From positions 62,001 through 126,000 of the forward strand of contig CALWPY010000005.1 of the NCBI GenBank assembly GCA_944383545.1: 64,000 bases of DNA, written 5' to 3'. Both the position numbers and the translations under genes were made by a program. Under the pieces are notes generated by a model, which ran no database searches, was not told where the DNA came from, and saw nothing but the letters and a program-made list of their open reading frames with translations. Positions 1 to 9,281 of this stretch are shown piece after piece (position 1 is the first letter of the stretch; the number at the start of each line of letters is the position of its first letter). The DNA is from an uncultured Lachnospiraceae bacterium (GTDB lineage: Bacteria > Bacillota > Clostridia > Lachnospirales > Lachnospiraceae).

Positions 1-66
1 TATACTAACTTAAACAATAATAAACCAATTCTTAACAAAATACAAGCAAATTAGATTAATATTTTC

Positions 67-825
67 TTAATATTCTGTGTTTTTTCTCTGTCTTTTTATC
101 TTCCTTTTTATTTTTATTGCATCAGTAAACATATTAAATATAACTCTCACAGAAATTTTAGACTTGCTTCCTTCTTCATTCCTTGAATAATTTAGTTTTA
201 CCGGCATTTCAATTATTTCATACCCCATATCAGATGCCCTTGCCAATATTTCAATATCGAAAGCAAATCCTTCTGTATCCAGCTCCTGCATAATCGGTTT
301 TATCTTTTCTGCCTTAAAAAGCTTTATTCCGGTCTGAACATCTTTTAATTTAAGTCTGAAAAGCATTCTCAAATATATATAATATCCAAAACTCAATAAT
401 TTCCTCACAACAGGATAATTCACCTCAGAGTCTTTATGCATTTTTGAGCCTATAACAATGTCTGCATTTTCATTTTTTATACTTACCAGATACTTCTCCA
501 GCATTTCGGGAGAAAGCTCTAAATCAGAATCAAGATATGCTATATATTCGGAATCAGCGGCCATAAAGCCTTTTTTTATAGCATTTCCTTTTCCGGCATT
601 TTTATCATATGAAATACATTTTATATTACTGTTAATTTTACATGCAGACTCTATTTCTTCAAGTGTATCGTCAGTACTTCCGTCATTCACTGCTATTATG
701 TTGTAATCCGGTGCAAATTTTTCTATTACACCTGCTGTACAAAGAAGATTTTTACGTATACAATTTCCTTCATTATAAGCCGGCATAACCACTGTCAGAT
801 ATTTTTTGGATATATCATCATGCAT
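67..825 (-). CDS. GT2 glycosyltransferase, polyprenyl-phosphate-sugar synthase type
   Basis: A 252-residue GT-A fold family 2 glycosyltransferase. The sequence shows the VVMPAYNEG start of the nucleotide-binding half (residues 12-20), NDGSTDD at 47-53 and the metal-binding DSD at 99-101. A later QTGIKLF motif is typical of the DPM1/dolichyl-phosphate-mannose-synthase-like branch, which moves a sugar from a nucleotide donor to a polyprenyl phosphate. It has no C-terminal membrane helices, so it is a soluble or membrane-associated enzyme. It lies in the left polysaccharide block, separated from the sugar transferase gene by an IS remnant. Donor and acceptor cannot be read from sequence. A simple peptide-independent envelope glycan role is inferred from context. 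Confidence 0.85.
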   Translation of the reverse strand: MHDDISKKYLTVVMPAYNEGNCIRKNLLCTAGVIEKFAPDYNIIAVNDGSTDDTLEEIESACKINSNIKCISYDKNAGKGNAIKKGFMAADSEYIAYLDSDLELSPEMLEKYLVSIKNENADIVIGSKMHKDSEVNYPVVRKLLSFGYYIYLRMLFRLKLKDVQTGIKLFKAEKIKPIMQELDTEGFAFDIEILARASDMGYEIIEMPVKLNYSRNEEGSKSKISVRVIFNMFTDAIKIKRKIKRQRKNTEY

Positions 826-1016
826 TTAAACATACATTCCTTTCATGATATCATGCGTAGTATGTATACCACGCAGAACATTTTTCTTCAAGTAAAAAAC
901 CCTGATATGAAAACAGACCGGTATGGCATTATAAGCCATATCGGTCTGCTCCCTGCTGCATGCCTTGCAGTACTAAGTTTCTATGGCCACTCCACATATT
1001 TTTTATTAATTATAAG
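826..1016. other. Intergenic stretch between GT2 gene and IS remnant
   Basis: About 190 bases without a supported gene. It carries the GT2 ribosome-binding site (AAAGGA upstream of the ATG on the minus strand) and one strong stem-loop, listed separately. A 66-codon forward ORF here has no recognisable product and is not accepted. Confidence 0.6.
914..948 (-). terminator. Stem-loop, probable intrinsic terminator
   Basis: Fourteen-base arms 914-927 and 935-948 pair with one G-U and enclose a 7-base loop. On the minus strand the hairpin is followed by TTTTCATATC and then a further T-run. It would end transcription coming from the transposase remnant before the GT2 gene. Termination activity is inferred. 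Confidence 0.55.
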
Positions 1017-1403
1017 CTAGGTCCTATATGAACAGCAGTCTTGCAACAGTATATTATTTCTGCACAATTTTTTAAACTCTTCAGCAAATTTCTCTGTGCG
1101 AATAATAAAATCATGCTTTTTATCTACATTTTGTGCAAATGTCAGGTGATTGCATCTTTCATTAAAGCAGAAGAGTTTTCGATTTATCAAAATTACTCTT
1201 ATTTTAACCTTCCCTATGTTCAAAGATAAATACTTTTTATTATAGGTGCTGTGTGTTTTTTCTGATTTTGTTCCGCAGTACGGACATATTCCCGACGATT
1301 CCTTATTACATACGTATATGTTAATTTCATCACATAATTTTTCATGCCTGTAGTATATAAGATTTTCGTCAAGAATTCTTATAATTTCATCCATTCTATT
1401 CAT
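1017..1403 (-). pseudogene. ISL3-family transposase, N-terminal remnant
   Basis: A 128-codon reading frame that resembles only the N-terminal part of an ISL3-type transposase. It has a CPYC...C...C zinc-finger-like arrangement (CPYCGTKSEK then CFNERC) followed by the basic FIIRTEKFAEEF segment that leads into the helix-turn-helix in full proteins. ISL3 transposases are usually about 400 residues or longer, and the DDE catalytic core is missing. The frame ends in a short unrelated tail (LLQDCCSYRT), so the break lies near 1040-1060. I could not identify terminal inverted repeats with confidence. It is a dead fragment lying between two polysaccharide genes and marks past insertion or rearrangement. 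Confidence 0.75.
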
Positions 1404-1516
1404 CTCCCTGATATAACATTAGAAGCGGCCTGAATAATTATATGTTAGCATATATCGACGGCTTTGTCACATGATTTTAATTTTTTTAGTCTATTTTATA
1501 ATATAAATTAATCTGT

Positions 1517-2854
1517 TTACTCATCTACTCCTTCGGAGTTTTCTTTAATAAAAAGAATTTTAAATGTAAAAAACAGTATTTTTATATCAAGCCATATGGA
1601 GTAATGCTCAATATACATAAGGTCCAGTTTTAATTTATTATATGACGTTGTCTTATATCTTCCATAAACCTGTGCATAACCTGTAAGTCCTGCTTTTACC
1701 TTAAGTCTGTAATCAAACTCCGGAATCTCTCTTCTGTATTTTTCAATTATTTCAGGTCTTTCAGGTCTTGGCCCCACCATGGACATTTCGCCCTTAAGTA
1801 CATTAATTAACTGAGGGAGTTCATCCAGATGTAGGTTTCTGAGTATTTTTCCGACAGGAGTTATTCTCTCATCATTTTTTCTGGCAAGCCGTGCACCTTC
1901 TGTTTCCGAATCCACGCGCATACTCCTGAATTTATAAATCAAAAATACTCTCTTATCCTTCGTAACTCTTTCCTGCTTATAAAGAACAGGCCCTTTGTCA
2001 TAAAGTTTTACACATAGTGCGATAATAAGCATAAGCGGACTAAGAATAATGAGCATTATAAGTGATATAACAATATCCATAAATCTCTTAAAGAAACCCT
2101 CTATTACTCCTATACCATGATTTCTTGTAAGAATAAGAGGAGTATCAAAAAGATGTATATTTTCACCACTCCATAAAATTATATCCGCAATATTAGGAAC
2201 TACATAGCTCCTTATTTCATGCTCAAAGCAGAGTCTTAAGAGTTCATTCCTAAGTTCCGGTTGTACCCTGTGTATCACAACACCGTCATATTTAAGCGCC
2301 TTGTGCAATATCACATCTTTATCACTGTTTGCATGTATACTTTCCTCAATACTGAACTTATCAGGTCTTGTATGAAGTGTATTAAGGAGCTCCATAGGTC
2401 CCTTATCACCATATACCAGAAGCATCTTTCTGGGCGGATAAATTCTGGCGAGTACAAAGCTCATGACTGTATTATAGAATATTATAAGAGCCATTTCCAA
2501 AAGCGTAAGCAGTATAATAGTGAATGCCTGTATAAGCTCACGGCATACCATACAAAGCTGTATGTAAGCTACTACATTGGCACAGACAATGGAGATTATC
2601 TGTGAATAAATCATATCCATTGTCTGCAGATAGCCAAATTTATAGCCGCCATAAAGCTTAGTAAATATAAACACAATTATTCCGTAAACTGCTACCATCA
2701 TTATATCTGCGCCTCTGAAGGTATCAGCTTCAAAGGAAGGCTCGTAGTACTCATACCATACATATGAGAACATTAAGATTTCTGCAGCAAGTATTATAAA
2801 ACCCTGAAAAAAGGCCACTAATTTTTTGTACTTTTCTCTCTGTCTAAGTGTCAT
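1517..2854 (-). CDS. Undecaprenyl-phosphate sugar phosphotransferase (WbaP/CpsE type)
   Basis: A 445-residue priming enzyme for exopolysaccharide or O-unit synthesis. It moves a sugar-1-phosphate from a nucleotide sugar to undecaprenyl phosphate. Several hydrophobic segments fill the N-terminal third, then a CoA-binding-like cytoplasmic region, then one hydrophobic hairpin (about 255-285). The conserved catalytic domain follows, with YKFRSMRVDSE, LHLDELPQLINVLKGEMS and VGPRPE, and the KAGLTGYAQV motif near the end. Length and architecture fit the polyprenyl glycosylphosphotransferase family. The gene starts two bases after the rfbB stop, so the two are probably co-transcribed. A paralogue lies at 60651-62054. 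The sugar transferred is unknown. Confidence 0.9.
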   Translation of the reverse strand: MTLRQREKYKKLVAFFQGFIILAAEILMFSYVWYEYYEPSFEADTFRGADIMMVAVYGIIVFIFTKLYGGYKFGYLQTMDMIYSQIISIVCANVVAYIQLCMVCRELIQAFTIILLTLLEMALIIFYNTVMSFVLARIYPPRKMLLVYGDKGPMELLNTLHTRPDKFSIEESIHANSDKDVILHKALKYDGVVIHRVQPELRNELLRLCFEHEIRSYVVPNIADIILWSGENIHLFDTPLILTRNHGIGVIEGFFKRFMDIVISLIMLIILSPLMLIIALCVKLYDKGPVLYKQERVTKDKRVFLIYKFRSMRVDSETEGARLARKNDERITPVGKILRNLHLDELPQLINVLKGEMSMVGPRPERPEIIEKYRREIPEFDYRLKVKAGLTGYAQVYGRYKTTSYNKLKLDLMYIEHYSIWLDIKILFFTFKILFIKENSEGVDE

Positions 2855-2856
2855 AT

Positions 2857-3942
2857 CTACTTTCCGGCATACATATCAGCATAATATTTCTGATAATCTC
2901 CACTGGTTACATTTTTCATCCAATCCTCATGTTCAAAATACCATGCGATTGTAAGCCTGATTCCATCCTTAAACATGGTTTCAGGATACCAGCCAATCTC
3001 CTTCTTAATCTTGTCAGGCGCTATGGCATATCTTCTGTCATGTCCTTTTCTGTCAGTAACATAGGTTATTAAATCCTTACTTACAAGTTTCTTTCTCGGA
3101 TCATCATCAGGAAGCATTTCCTGAAGAGTCTCAAGTATAATATTGATAATTTCAATGTTCTGCTTCTCATTATGACCGCCGATATTATATCTTTCTCCAA
3201 GTACACCCTGTTCCTGCACCATATCTATTGCCTTTGCATGGTCTTCCACATAGAGCCAGTCACGTACGTTCTTTCCGTCTCCGTAAACAGGCAGTTTTTT
3301 GCCCTGAAGTGCATTATTTATAATAAGCGGTATCAACTTTTCAGGGAACTGGTAAGGTCCGTAATTATTGCTGCAATTTGTTATGTTTGCAGGGAAATGA
3401 TAGGTGTCTATATACGCCTTTACCAGCATATCTGATGATGCCTTACTTGCTGAATACGGGCTGTGCGGGTCTATAGGTGATGTCTCATAGAAAAATGCAC
3501 TGTCATCATCAGGAAGTGAGCCGTATACCTCATCAGTTGAAACGTGTAAAAATTTCTTATTCTCCTTAAATGTACCGTCAGGAAGCTCCCATGCCGCTTT
3601 TGCACAGTTAAGCATAACGGCTGTTCCGAGCACATTAGTCTGAACAAATACCTCAGGGTCCTTTATGCTTCTGTCAACATGGCTTTCTGCCGCAAAATGT
3701 ACCACACGGTCAATATCATTTTCCGCAAATATCTTTGAAATAGCCTCACTGTCACAGATATCTGCTTTGATAAATGTGTAATTATCCCTGTTTTCAACAC
3801 TTCTCAAATTTTCAAGATTTCCTGCATAAGTGAGCTTATCCACGTTAATAATTCTTATTTCATTATCGTATTTCTTAAACATATAATGAATGTAGTTTGA
3901 GCCGATAAAGCCGGCTCCTCCCGTTACTAAATATGTCCTCAT
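2857..3942 (-). CDS. rfbB: dTDP-glucose 4,6-dehydratase
   Basis: A 361-residue extended short-chain dehydrogenase that converts dTDP-glucose to dTDP-4-keto-6-deoxyglucose, the second step of dTDP-L-rhamnose synthesis. Visible signatures are the NAD-binding TGGAGFIGSNY (7-17), the catalytic Thr-Asp-Glu triad in HVSTDEVYG (T136, D137, E138) and YSASK (Y163, K167). YGPYQFPEKLIP is also typical of RmlB. The gene follows gatB by 40 bases on the same strand and abuts the sugar transferase gene. The pathway partner rfbD is far away at 58062-58901, and rfbA and rfbC are not in the window. Transcription could read through from the aspS-gatCAB operon, as no terminator is evident in the 40-base gap. Confidence 0.96.
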   Translation of the reverse strand: MRTYLVTGGAGFIGSNYIHYMFKKYDNEIRIINVDKLTYAGNLENLRSVENRDNYTFIKADICDSEAISKIFAENDIDRVVHFAAESHVDRSIKDPEVFVQTNVLGTAVMLNCAKAAWELPDGTFKENKKFLHVSTDEVYGSLPDDDSAFFYETSPIDPHSPYSASKASSDMLVKAYIDTYHFPANITNCSNNYGPYQFPEKLIPLIINNALQGKKLPVYGDGKNVRDWLYVEDHAKAIDMVQEQGVLGERYNIGGHNEKQNIEIINIILETLQEMLPDDDPRKKLVSKDLITYVTDRKGHDRRYAIAPDKIKKEIGWYPETMFKDGIRLTIAWYFEHEDWMKNVTSGDYQKYYADMYAGK

Positions 3943-3982
3943 ATATTTATCTCCTTTTTTATTTTAATAATAAGGGCTTATT

Positions 3983-5416
3983 TTATCCCAGAATTTCTTT
4001 TATAATTCTGTTTACTTCCGAAGGGTCTGCCTTCCCTTTCATTTCCTTCATAGTCTGTCCTACAAGGAAGCCTATGGCTTTCTGTTTTCCGTTTCTTATA
4101 TCTTCAACAGATTTAGGATTAGCATCAATTATTTTCTGAATTGTTTCTCTAAGCGCTCCCTCGTCATTCACAGTCCTTAGACCATTATCATCTACATACT
4201 TTTCAGGATTAATGTCTTCTGCAAATACTTTTTCAAATACTTCTTTTGCAACTGTTCCGTTTATAGCCTTATCCTCTATAAGTTTAATAAGCTTTGCAAG
4301 GTTTTCTGCGGAAAACTTAAGGTTATCTGCTTCTGTATCGGTTTCCTTCATAAGTCTCATGGTCTCTCCCATAAGCCAGTTGGAAACCTTCTTTGGAGCA
4401 GCCCCAAGCGAAATGGCTTCTTCAAATATATCTGCCATTTTCTTGGAAGCAGTGATAATCATTATATCATATTCGGGAATGTCATACTCCTCTTTATATC
4501 TTATTATCTTTTCGTCTCTTAATTCAGGCTGTGAATTTTTTATTTTCTCAATCCATTCTTCACTTATTATTACAGGTACAAGGTCAGGGTCAGGGAAGTA
4601 TCTGTAATCCTGTGCATCTTCTTTAGAACGCATCGGATATGAATATTCCTTATTGTCATCCCACCTTCTGGTTTCCTGAACTACCTTTTCACCTGATTCA
4701 AGCAAATCTATCTGCCTCTCCCTTTCATTTTCAATAGCTCTTGCTATTGCCTTAAAGGAATTTAAGTTTTTGGTCTCTGTTCTTGTTCCAAACTCTTCCG
4801 AGCCGACTTCCCTTACGGAAAGATTTACGTCAGCTCTCATGGAGCCCTCATTCAACTTACAATCCGAAGCTCCCAGATATTGGATAATAAGTCTGAGCTT
4901 ATCCAGATATGCTATTACTTCCTCGGCAGAGCGCATATCAGGCTCTGAAACAATTTCTATAAGAGGGACTCCCGAACGGTTAAAATCTACAAGTGAGCTG
5001 TCGGAACGCTCTTCATGAACAAGCTTTCCCGCATCCTCTTCCATGTGTATCTCGTGGATTCTTACCTTTTTCTTCTTTCCTTCCACCTCTATTTCTACAT
5101 ATCCGTCACGACATATAGGATAATAAAGCTGTGAAATCTGATAGTTCTGTGGGTTGTCAGGATAAAAGTAATTTTTTCTGTCAAATTTACAATTTCTTGT
5201 TATATTACAGTTTGTTGCAAGCCCTACAGCTACTGCCTTTTCAACCACAGCTTTATTAAGCACTGGAAGTGAGCCCGGCATACCTGTACAAACGGGGCAT
5301 GTATGAGTATTTGGTGCTCCTCCGAATTCAGTTGAGCAACCACAGAATATCTTTGTCTTTGTTGCAAGCTCTACATGTACTTCAAGTCCTATGACTGTTT
5401 CATATACTTTGCTCAT
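3983..5416 (-). CDS. gatB: Asp-tRNA(Asn)/Glu-tRNA(Gln) amidotransferase subunit B
   Basis: The 477-residue GatB subunit of the GatCAB amidotransferase, which activates the side chain of mischarged Asp-tRNA(Asn) or Glu-tRNA(Gln) and receives ammonia from GatA. The N-terminal catalytic cradle shows ETVIGLEVHVEL, the CPVCTGMPGSLPVLN metal-site region, NRSGVPLIEIVSEPD and DYRYFPDPDL. The C-terminal helical and YqeY-like tail ends with the characteristic GKADPSEVNRIIKE segment. The length is normal. It starts two bases after gatA ends, in the order aspS-gatC-gatA-gatB, which implies a single transcript controlled by the T-box upstream of aspS. Confidence 0.97.
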   Translation of the reverse strand: MSKVYETVIGLEVHVELATKTKIFCGCSTEFGGAPNTHTCPVCTGMPGSLPVLNKAVVEKAVAVGLATNCNITRNCKFDRKNYFYPDNPQNYQISQLYYPICRDGYVEIEVEGKKKKVRIHEIHMEEDAGKLVHEERSDSSLVDFNRSGVPLIEIVSEPDMRSAEEVIAYLDKLRLIIQYLGASDCKLNEGSMRADVNLSVREVGSEEFGTRTETKNLNSFKAIARAIENERERQIDLLESGEKVVQETRRWDDNKEYSYPMRSKEDAQDYRYFPDPDLVPVIISEEWIEKIKNSQPELRDEKIIRYKEEYDIPEYDIMIITASKKMADIFEEAISLGAAPKKVSNWLMGETMRLMKETDTEADNLKFSAENLAKLIKLIEDKAINGTVAKEVFEKVFAEDINPEKYVDDNGLRTVNDEGALRETIQKIIDANPKSVEDIRNGKQKAIGFLVGQTMKEMKGKADPSEVNRIIKEILG

Positions 5417-5418
5417 GC

Positions 5419-6891
5419 TTAAAGCCCCCTTTCAGTAAGCGCATCGGGACGTCTGTAGCTCTTGGTACATTCAAACGCATATGCAGCCCTGATAATTTTC
5501 TTTTCATCAAAGGTCTGACCCAAAAGCTGAAGTCCCACAGGAAGTCCGTTCTTATCATATCCGCACGGAAGTGAAATGCCCGGAATTCCGGCAAGATTTA
5601 CGGAAACCGTATAAATATCTCCCAGATACATCTTTATAGGGTCACTGAGTGATTCTCCAAGTTTAAGGGCCGTTGTCGGTGCAACCGGTCCGAGTATCAC
5701 ATCATATTTTTCAAACGCCTTGTCAAACTCCTGTTTAATAAGCGCCTTTGCTTTAAGTGCTTTTACATAATAAGCGTCATAATATCCTGAACTAAGCACA
5801 AATGAGCCCAGCATTATACGTCTCTTAACTTCCGCTCCAAATCCTTCTGAACGTGTTTTCTTATACATGTTATGGAGGTCCGTAAATGTCTCTGTCCTGT
5901 ATCCGTATTTTACTCCGTCAAATCTTTCCAGATTAGAGCTTGCCTCGGCTGAAGCAATTATATAATATGCAGGAATTGCATATTCCACCATGTTGAGGTC
6001 AAACTCTTCAACGATTGCTCCCTTTTCCTCAAGGGTTTTTGCAGCTGCAAGCACCTTGTCTTTTACTTCACTGTCTATTCCTTTAAGGAAATAATCCCTT
6101 GGAATACCTATTTTCATACCCTTTACGTCATCCTTCAGCGCCGAGGTAAAATCATTGTCACTTCTTTCAGCCGAAGTCGAGTCCTTTTTGTCATGTGATG
6201 AAATTTCTTCAAGTATGGCTGCACAGTCCGTTACATCCTTTGCCAGAGGTCCTATCTGGTCAAGTGATGAGCCGTATGCTATCAGTCCGTATCTGGATAC
6301 CCTTCCATAAGTAGGTTTAATTCCCGTAACACCACAGAATGATGCAGGCTGTCTGATTGAGCCGCCTGTATCAGAGCCTAATGCATAAGGAACTTCCTCA
6401 GCAGCAACCGCAGCGGCTGAGCCGCCTGATGAGCCGCCCGGAACGCGGGTTACATCCCACGGGTTTTTTGTCTCGCCATAATAAGAGGTCTCCGTTGTAC
6501 TTCCCATGGCAAATTCGTCCATATTTGTCTTTCCTATTATAACTGCTCCCGCAGACTGAAGTTTTTCGACTGCCGTTGCAGTATATGTCGGAACAAAATT
6601 ATTAAGTATCTTTGAAGAACAGGTCGTAAGCATTCCGTCTATACACATATTATCCTTAATTGCAACCGGAACTCCTGCAAGAGGGGATGTGAGCTTACCT
6701 GCATCAATAAGCTTCTGTACCTCCTCAGCCTGCTTTAAGGCTCCCTCCTTATCAACTGTTACAAAACAATTATAATCCTTATCCAGTTTTTCTATTCTTG
6801 AAATATATGCTTCTGTTGCTTCAACAACACCTATCTCTTTTGTCTTTATCTTTTTTCCAATCTCAACTGCCGTAAGTTGTGTTAAATTCAT
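5419..6891 (-). CDS. gatA: Asp-tRNA(Asn)/Glu-tRNA(Gln) amidotransferase subunit A
   Basis: The 490-residue amidase-signature subunit of GatCAB. It hydrolyses glutamine or asparagine and channels ammonia to GatB. The Ser-cisSer-Lys catalytic elements are visible as the lysine in GVPVAIKDNM and the serines in the GGSSGGSAAAVAA and GSDTGGSIRQPA segments. The length matches the family. The gene sits 13 bases after gatC and 2 bases before gatB. Together with aspS in the same operon this points to indirect synthesis of Asn-tRNA, and possibly Gln-tRNA as well. Confidence 0.97.
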   Translation of the reverse strand: MNLTQLTAVEIGKKIKTKEIGVVEATEAYISRIEKLDKDYNCFVTVDKEGALKQAEEVQKLIDAGKLTSPLAGVPVAIKDNMCIDGMLTTCSSKILNNFVPTYTATAVEKLQSAGAVIIGKTNMDEFAMGSTTETSYYGETKNPWDVTRVPGGSSGGSAAAVAAEEVPYALGSDTGGSIRQPASFCGVTGIKPTYGRVSRYGLIAYGSSLDQIGPLAKDVTDCAAILEEISSHDKKDSTSAERSDNDFTSALKDDVKGMKIGIPRDYFLKGIDSEVKDKVLAAAKTLEEKGAIVEEFDLNMVEYAIPAYYIIASAEASSNLERFDGVKYGYRTETFTDLHNMYKKTRSEGFGAEVKRRIMLGSFVLSSGYYDAYYVKALKAKALIKQEFDKAFEKYDVILGPVAPTTALKLGESLSDPIKMYLGDIYTVSVNLAGIPGISLPCGYDKNGLPVGLQLLGQTFDEKKIIRAAYAFECTKSYRRPDALTERGL

Positions 6892-6904
6892 TTAAGCACA
6901 CCTC

Positions 6905-7192
6905 CTAATCAAAGGTCTTAGGGACTCTGTAACATCCGTCCTTTTTGTCAGGAGCGTTTTTAAGGAGATTTTCTCTGTCATCTCCATTAGTTACTTCATC
7001 CTCTCTAAAGACATTACTTATCGGAAATGCATGGCTCATAGCCTCTACGCCGTCTGTGTCAAGTTCATTAAGCTTGCCTACATATTCGAGCATATTGGTC
7101 ATATCCTTTTTTGCCTGTTCTTTTTCTTCACCGCTAAGCTCAAGCTTTGCAAGAATACCGACATATTCAATAGTTTCATCAGTAATAACCAT
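6905..7192 (-). CDS. gatC: Asp-tRNA(Asn)/Glu-tRNA(Gln) amidotransferase subunit C
   Basis: The 95-residue GatC subunit, a small helical protein that wraps around the GatA-GatB interface and stabilises the complex. The N-terminal [18 protein letters not shown] and central [19 protein letters not shown] are characteristic. So is the C-terminal FREDEV...[20 protein letters not shown]. The length is normal. It lies 15 bases downstream of aspS and 13 upstream of gatA. Confidence 0.96.
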   Translation of the reverse strand: MVITDETIEYVGILAKLELSGEEKEQAKKDMTNMLEYVGKLNELDTDGVEAMSHAFPISNVFREDEVTNGDDRENLLKNAPDKKDGCYRVPKTFD

Positions 7193-7207
7193 ATGGCACT
7201 CCTTTCT

Positions 7208-8959
7208 TTACTGTCTTACCTTTATGTGAACTTCACGAAGCTGCTGCTCCGTAACCTCTCCCGGCGCTCCACACATAAGGTCCTGTGCAGTACCACTCAT
7301 AGGGAAAGGAATTATCTCTCTTATATTTTCTTCATTTCTAAGAAGCATTATCATTCTGTCTACGCCCGGAGCCATACCTGCATGTGGAGGTGCCCCAAAC
7401 TGGAATGCACTGTATAGTGCACCGAATTTTTTCTCCAGTTCATCCTTTCCGTATCCAGCTATTTCAAATGCCTTTTCCATTATCTGCATATCATGGTTTC
7501 TTACGGCACCTGATGAGAGTTCCACACCGTTACAAACTATATCATACTGATATGCAAGTATATCCAGAGGGTCCTTTTCATTTAAAGCTTCAAGGCCTCC
7601 CTGTGGCATTGAGAAAGGATTATGTGTAAATGCAATCTTCTTTTCCTCATGGTCGTATTCATACATAGGGAAATCATTTATATAGCAGAAACGGTATGCA
7701 TTTTTCTCTATTATGTCAAGTCTTTCTCCAAGTTCTGTTCTTATCTGTCCTGCATAGAGATTTGCAGTTTCTTCATTGTCTGCTATAAAAAAGATTGTGT
7801 CTCCCACCTGAAGATTTGCAAGGTCTTTAAGCTCTGACTTCATGTCGTCAGGAATGAATTTATCTATCGGTCCCTTGTAAGTCATATCTTCCTTTACTTC
7901 CAGGTAGCCGAGTCCTCCCATACCGATTGATGTCGCAAACTTAAGCATCTTTTCATGGAAGCCTTTTGACATGGAGGTATGTGCGTTTATTGCCCTTACT
8001 GTTTTGCCATGGAAAGGCTTAAATGTACATCTCTGGAAAAACTCAGTTAAATCTATTATTCTGAGCGGATTTCTAAGGTCCGGCTTATCCGTTCCAAATT
8101 CAAGCATTGCCTGCTTATAGCTGATAACCGGATATGGTGCTTTAGTAACTTCATATCCTTCAGGCGCGAATTTTTCAAATGTAGCAGTGAGCACTTCTTC
8201 GCCTACCTTAAAAACATCCTCCTGGGTTGCAAAGCTCATCTCAAAGTCCAGCTGATAAAATTCTCCCGGTGAACGGTCCGCTCTGGCATCCTCATCCCTG
8301 AAGCATGGGGCTATCTGGAAGTATTTATCAAAGCCTGATACCATAAGAAGCTGCTTATACTGCTGAGGCGCCTGTGGAAGTGCATAAAACTTACCCTTAT
8401 ATCTTCTGGAAGGAACTATATAGTCTCTTGCTCCCTCCGGTGAAGAGGCGCAGAGTATCGGGGTCTGGATTTCCAGAAATCCCATTTCAGTCATCTTCTG
8501 TCTCAAAAAGCTTATTACCTCAGACCTGAATATCATATTTTCCTTAACCTTGCGGTTTCTTAAATCCAGATAACGATATTTAAGTCTTACGTCCTCACGC
8601 ACTTCCTTTGAAGTCATTACCTCAAACGGAAGCTGTCTGTATACCTTTCCGAGAACATCAACCTTGTGTGCCTCAAGCTCTATTGTTCCGGTAGGTATCT
8701 TTGGGTTATAGGTTTCTTCATCCCTATGCTCAATCTTTCCTTCTACTGAGATACATTCTTCCTTTGTAATTCCCTCAAGTAAGCCTGTGTCTCTCATTAC
8801 GACCTGCATAACTCCGTACATATCGCGGAGGTCAATAAATGAAACTCCTCCATGGTCACGTATGTTTTCTACCCAGCCGGCAAGTCTTATTTCTGAGCCA
8901 ACATCACTTTCGCTTACGTTATTTATGGTCCTGTCTCTGTAAATGTTTTTAATTTCCAT
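7208..8959 (-). CDS. aspS: Aspartyl-tRNA synthetase, probably non-discriminating
   Basis: A 583-residue bacterial-type class IIb synthetase. It has an OB-fold anticodon domain (about 1-105), motif 2 in FRDEDARADRSPGEFYQLDFEMSF (cited in parts: FRDEDARADR, QLDFEM) and an inserted GAD-type domain. Motif 3 (GMAPGVDRMIMLL) lies near the C terminus. A histidine occupies position 36 in IRDHGG, where the E. coli enzyme has leucine. A His there is reported for enzymes that also charge tRNA(Asn). Co-transcription with gatCAB supports an Asp-tRNA(Asn) route, but tRNA specificity is inferred. The operon is controlled by a T-box leader at 8991-9275. Confidence 0.97.
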   Translation of the reverse strand: MEIKNIYRDRTINNVSESDVGSEIRLAGWVENIRDHGGVSFIDLRDMYGVMQVVMRDTGLLEGITKEECISVEGKIEHRDEETYNPKIPTGTIELEAHKVDVLGKVYRQLPFEVMTSKEVREDVRLKYRYLDLRNRKVKENMIFRSEVISFLRQKMTEMGFLEIQTPILCASSPEGARDYIVPSRRYKGKFYALPQAPQQYKQLLMVSGFDKYFQIAPCFRDEDARADRSPGEFYQLDFEMSFATQEDVFKVGEEVLTATFEKFAPEGYEVTKAPYPVISYKQAMLEFGTDKPDLRNPLRIIDLTEFFQRCTFKPFHGKTVRAINAHTSMSKGFHEKMLKFATSIGMGGLGYLEVKEDMTYKGPIDKFIPDDMKSELKDLANLQVGDTIFFIADNEETANLYAGQIRTELGERLDIIEKNAYRFCYINDFPMYEYDHEEKKIAFTHNPFSMPQGGLEALNEKDPLDILAYQYDIVCNGVELSSGAVRNHDMQIMEKAFEIAGYGKDELEKKFGALYSAFQFGAPPHAGMAPGVDRMIMLLRNEENIREIIPFPMSGTAQDLMCGAPGEVTEQQLREVHIKVRQ

Positions 8960-8990
8960 ATCAGTCTCCTTAAATCTTTGAAATAAAAAA

Positions 8991-9275
8991 TCCCGAAACT
9001 GCTTTTATACAGTTTCGGGACGGATATTTTAAATCCGCGGTACCACCCGCATTGAGATATAAAATATATCTCCTCTTAAAATTCCTTAACGCGGAAATAC
9101 GTATATATCTACTCACGAGGTAAGGAGGGACCCGCTTGCGGGAGGATTCCTTATCTCACACACTTTTCGACATATCAGCTCCGGAGTGTTCCTCATTATA
9201 TGGTGTCATCTGACGGCTCTCAGTCCACGACCGTCATTCCCTGTCATGTCCTTATATAAGAAGTCTCTTTCACAG
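8991..9275 (-). promoter_or_regulatory. T-box leader of the aspS-gatCAB operon
   Basis: On the minus strand the leader contains the diagnostic T-box sequence GGGTGGTACCGCGG (within 9034-9049), which pairs with the acceptor end of uncharged tRNA. It is followed by a terminator hairpin (8992-9019). Further upstream, a GC-rich apical hairpin with the CUGAGAG-like loop (about 9213-9235) fits the distal part of Stem I, and GGACAU/AUGUC segments could close its base. The specifier codon is not certain: a GAC (Asp) lies at 9205-9207 and an AAC (Asn) at 9188-9190. An uncharged cognate tRNA would favour antitermination and expression of aspS, gatC, gatA and gatB. Confidence 0.92.
8992..9019 (-). terminator. 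T-box-regulated intrinsic terminator
   Basis: Ten-base perfect arms (8992-9001 and 9010-9019) with an 8-base loop, followed on the minus strand by TTTTTTATTT. It lies between the T-box motif and the aspS ribosome site, so it is the terminator that the antiterminator competes with. Confidence 0.92.
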
Positions 9276-9281
9276 CTTTTA

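Noticed and set aside
820..1020. Forward 66-codon ORF overlapping the GT2 start
   Set aside because: No ribosome site, no recognisable protein, and it runs through a terminator-like hairpin.
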